From contig NZ_BCYU01000050.1 of NCBI RefSeq assembly GCF_001598355.1, positions 1-36,008 of the forward strand: 36,008 nucleotides of DNA, read 5' to 3'. Shown here one piece after another: positions 32,155-36,008 of this stretch. Each line of letters opens with the position of its first letter. Position 1 is the stretch's first letter. The translations under genes and the position numbers were made by a program. The notes under the pieces are model-generated. The model saw only the letters and a list, made by a program, of their open reading frames with translations, was not told the DNA's origin and did no database searches. This DNA comes from Sphingomonas asaccharolytica NBRC 15499 (GTDB lineage Bacteria; Pseudomonadota; Alphaproteobacteria; Sphingomonadales; Sphingomonadaceae).

Positions 32155-33888
32155 ATGACGCTTCAGGGATGGGCGCTGATCGCGCTCTTCGTCGCTATTC
32201 TCGCCGCGCTCGCCAAGCCGATGGGACTATGGCTGTTCGCGCTCTATGAAGGACGCCGCACGCCGCTCCATGCCGTGCTCGGCCCGGTCGAGCGCGGCTT
32301 CTATCGCTTGTCCGGGATCGATCCCGACACCGACCAGAGCTGGCGCCGCTATGCGGTCCATATGCTGGTCTTCCAGCTGATCACGGTGTTGCTGACCTAT
32401 CTGATCTTGCGCGCGCAGTTCTTCCTGCCGTTCAACCAGAGCAAGCTGCCCGGGGTCGGCGCGGACGGGTCGATGAACACCGCCATCGCCTTCGTCACCA
32501 ACACCAATTGGCAATGGTATGTCGGCGAATCGACCATGTCGAACCTCAGCCAGATGATGGCGCTGACGATCCACAATTTCCTCAGCGCGGCGACCGGCAT
32601 CGCCATCGCTTTCGCGCTGTTCCGCGGGTTCGCCCGGCGCCCCTCCCCCAACCCGGCGCCGGGCGGCACCGCGTCGAACGGTATCGGCAATTTCTGGGCC
32701 GATATCACCCGGATTACCCTCTATCTGCTGCTGCCGATCTGCGTGATCTACGCGCTCTATTTCGTGCTGAGCGGCGTGCCGCAGACCTTCGCCATGTCGG
32801 TCGACGCGACCACGCTGGAAGGCGTCAAACAGACCATTACGATGGGCCCGGTCGCCAGCCAGGAAGCGATCAAGATGCTCGGCACCAACGGTGGCGGCTT
32901 CTTCAACGCCAATTCGGCGCATCCGTTCGAGAACCCCTCGGCGCTGACCAACCTTGTCCAGATGCTGTCGATCTTCGCGATCGGCGTCGGGCTGACCTAC
33001 ACGTTCGGCAAGGCGGTCGGTGACACACGTCAGGGCTGGGCGATCCTTGGCGCGATGACCATCCTGTTCCTTGCCGGCGCCATCGTCGTCTATTGGCAGG
33101 AAGCCGCAGGTAACCCGGTCCTCCATCATCTCGGCCTCGCAGGCGCGAACATGGAAGGCAAGGAAGTCCGCTTCGGCACCCCCGCCAGCGCCTTGTTCAC
33201 CGCGGTCACTACCGCCGCCTCATGCGGCGCGGTCAACGCGATGCACGACAGCTTGACCGCGTTGGGCGGCCTGGTCCCGCTATTCAACATGCAGTTGGGC
33301 GAGATCGTCGTCGGCGGGGTCGGCTCGGGGATGTACGGCTTCCTGTTGTTCGCGATCCTGGCGGTGTTCGTCGCCGGGCTGATGGTCGGCCGCACCCCGG
33401 AATATGTCGGCAAGAAGATCGAAGCGCGCGAGGTCAAACTCGCGGTGCTGGCGATCGCCGTGCTGCCATTGTCGATCCTCGGGTTCACCGCTCTGTCCTC
33501 GGTCATGCCCGACGGGCTGGCCGGGCCGCTCAACAAGGGACCGCACGGCTTCACCGAGATCCTCTACGCCTTCAGTTCGGCGACCGGGAACAACGGCTCC
33601 GCCTTCGCCGGCCTGACCGCGGGCACGCCCTGGTACAATGGCCTGCTGGCGGTCGCGATGTGGGTCGGACGCTTCTTCATGATCGTCCCCGTGCTCGCCA
33701 TCGCCGGCAGCCTGGCGGCCAAGAAATACACGCCGGCCGGCGCGGGATCGTTCCCGACCACCGGCGGCCTGTGGGTCGGGCTGCTCGTCGGGATCATCCT
33801 GATCCTGGGCGGCCTCACCTTCCTGCCAAGCCTCGCGCTCGGACCGATCGCCGATCATCTCGCGATGATCCACGGCCAGCTCTTCTGA
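32155..33888 (+). CDS. kdpA: Potassium-transporting ATPase subunit KdpA
   Basis: The 577-residue protein is the potassium-selective channel-like subunit of the Kdp pump. All four pore-loop regions are recognisable: [44 protein letters not shown] and [14 protein letters not shown]. About ten membrane helices are expected. The ATG at 32155 has GAGGATAA upstream; the longer frame would begin inside kdpF. It is followed by kdpB after 12 bp. Confidence 0.97.
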   Translation: MTLQGWALIALFVAILAALAKPMGLWLFALYEGRRTPLHAVLGPVERGFYRLSGIDPDTDQSWRRYAVHMLVFQLITVLLTYLILRAQFFLPFNQSKLPGVGADGSMNTAIAFVTNTNWQWYVGESTMSNLSQMMALTIHNFLSAATGIAIAFALFRGFARRPSPNPAPGGTASNGIGNFWADITRITLYLLLPICVIYALYFVLSGVPQTFAMSVDATTLEGVKQTITMGPVASQEAIKMLGTNGGGFFNANSAHPFENPSALTNLVQMLSIFAIGVGLTYTFGKAVGDTRQGWAILGAMTILFLAGAIVVYWQEAAGNPVLHHLGLAGANMEGKEVRFGTPASALFTAVTTAASCGAVNAMHDSLTALGGLVPLFNMQLGEIVVGGVGSGMYGFLLFAILAVFVAGLMVGRTPEYVGKKIEAREVKLAVLAIAVLPLSILGFTALSSVMPDGLAGPLNKGPHGFTEILYAFSSATGNNGSAFAGLTAGTPWYNGLLAVAMWVGRFFMIVPVLAIAGSLAAKKYTPAGAGSFPTTGGLWVGLLVGIILILGGLTFLPSLALGPIADHLAMIHGQLF

Positions 33889-33900
33889 GAGTAACCCAAG

Positions 33901-35922
<2,022 letters not shown>

Positions 35923-35932
35923 TTTCAAAAAG

Positions 35933-35954
35933 CCCCTCCCCATTAGGGGAGGGG
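35933..35954. repeat. Hairpin repeat directly after kdpB
   Basis: CCCCTCCCC and GGGGAGGGG form a perfect 9-bp stem with an ATTA loop, followed by TTGGGGGTGGGGCC. It belongs to the common sphingomonad class of CCCCTCCC...GGGAGGGG intergenic repeats, like the element at 76-94. It could reduce or end transcription after kdpB. The rest, to 36008, includes a run of ten C and no gene. Confidence 0.75.
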
Positions 35955-36008
35955 TTGGGGGTGGGGCCTCCCAACGAGCGACCAGCTTGAGGCACTGCCC
36001 CCCCCCCA

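Noticed and set aside
36001..36008. Run of C at the window end as a phase-variable tract
   Set aside because: It lies in an intergenic repeat outside any gene and at the sequence edge, so length variation cannot be judged.

Overview
The window is 36 kb of GC-rich, gene-dense alphaproteobacterial chromosome, most likely from Sphingomonas or a close sphingomonad. Four features point there: a PhoK-type alkaline phosphatase, a two-piece cobalamin methionine synthase, intergenic hairpin repeats of the sphingomonad type (cores such as CCCAGCGAAAGCTGGG), and a 531-residue isocitrate lyase. I see no rRNA, tRNA, insertion sequence, prophage or CRISPR array. Start codons were reset from the longest possible reading frame where ribosome binding sites, overlaps or protein families argued for it.

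Left part (1-8.2 kb): a circularly permuted ATP-grasp protein; a subclass B3 metallo-beta-lactamase translationally coupled to a DsbD/ScsB-like thiol:disulfide membrane reductase; divergently, a PhoK-like phosphatase and a VOC protein; then a secreted beta-helix protein and a SnoaL-like protein.

Methionine block (8.3-14.1 kb, minus strand): an ArsR-methyltransferase fusion (SahR-like), metF, metH N-terminal half and metH C-terminal half form one SAM-cycle operon. A perfect 20-bp palindrome lies between the -35 and -10 of its promoter, which appears to give a nearly leaderless sahR mRNA. Two copies of an 80-bp paired-hairpin repeat flank the metH N-terminal gene, one of them exactly at the fission point of metH.

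Middle (14.2-25.5 kb): two small coupled lipoproteins, an aldo-keto reductase, a PP2C-like phosphatase, a GFA-family protein and a WYL regulator. The acetate/fatty-acid genes follow: aceA, a short-chain-fatty-acid type XRE regulator (ScfR/RamB type), 3-hydroxybutyrate dehydrogenase and a patatin. Between them sit a divergent LysR/lipocalin-like pair around a 9-bp inverted repeat, a hairpin-rich 321-bp gap that may hold a small RNA, and a DUF4893 gene behind a 25-bp palindrome.

Right part (25.6-36 kb): a zinc metallopeptidase, an ABC exporter, an RBBP9-like protein that lacks the catalytic serine, then the Kdp high-affinity potassium system. The sensor kinase gene kdpD is divergent from a 27-residue membrane microprotein gene, kdpF, kdpA and kdpB. 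kdpE is not next to kdpD, and kdpB is followed by a hairpin repeat with kdpC not visible before the window ends. The signals I find most worth following are the kdp microprotein, the SahR-type operator and promoter, the palindrome before DUF4893, and the possible small RNA beside the XRE regulator.
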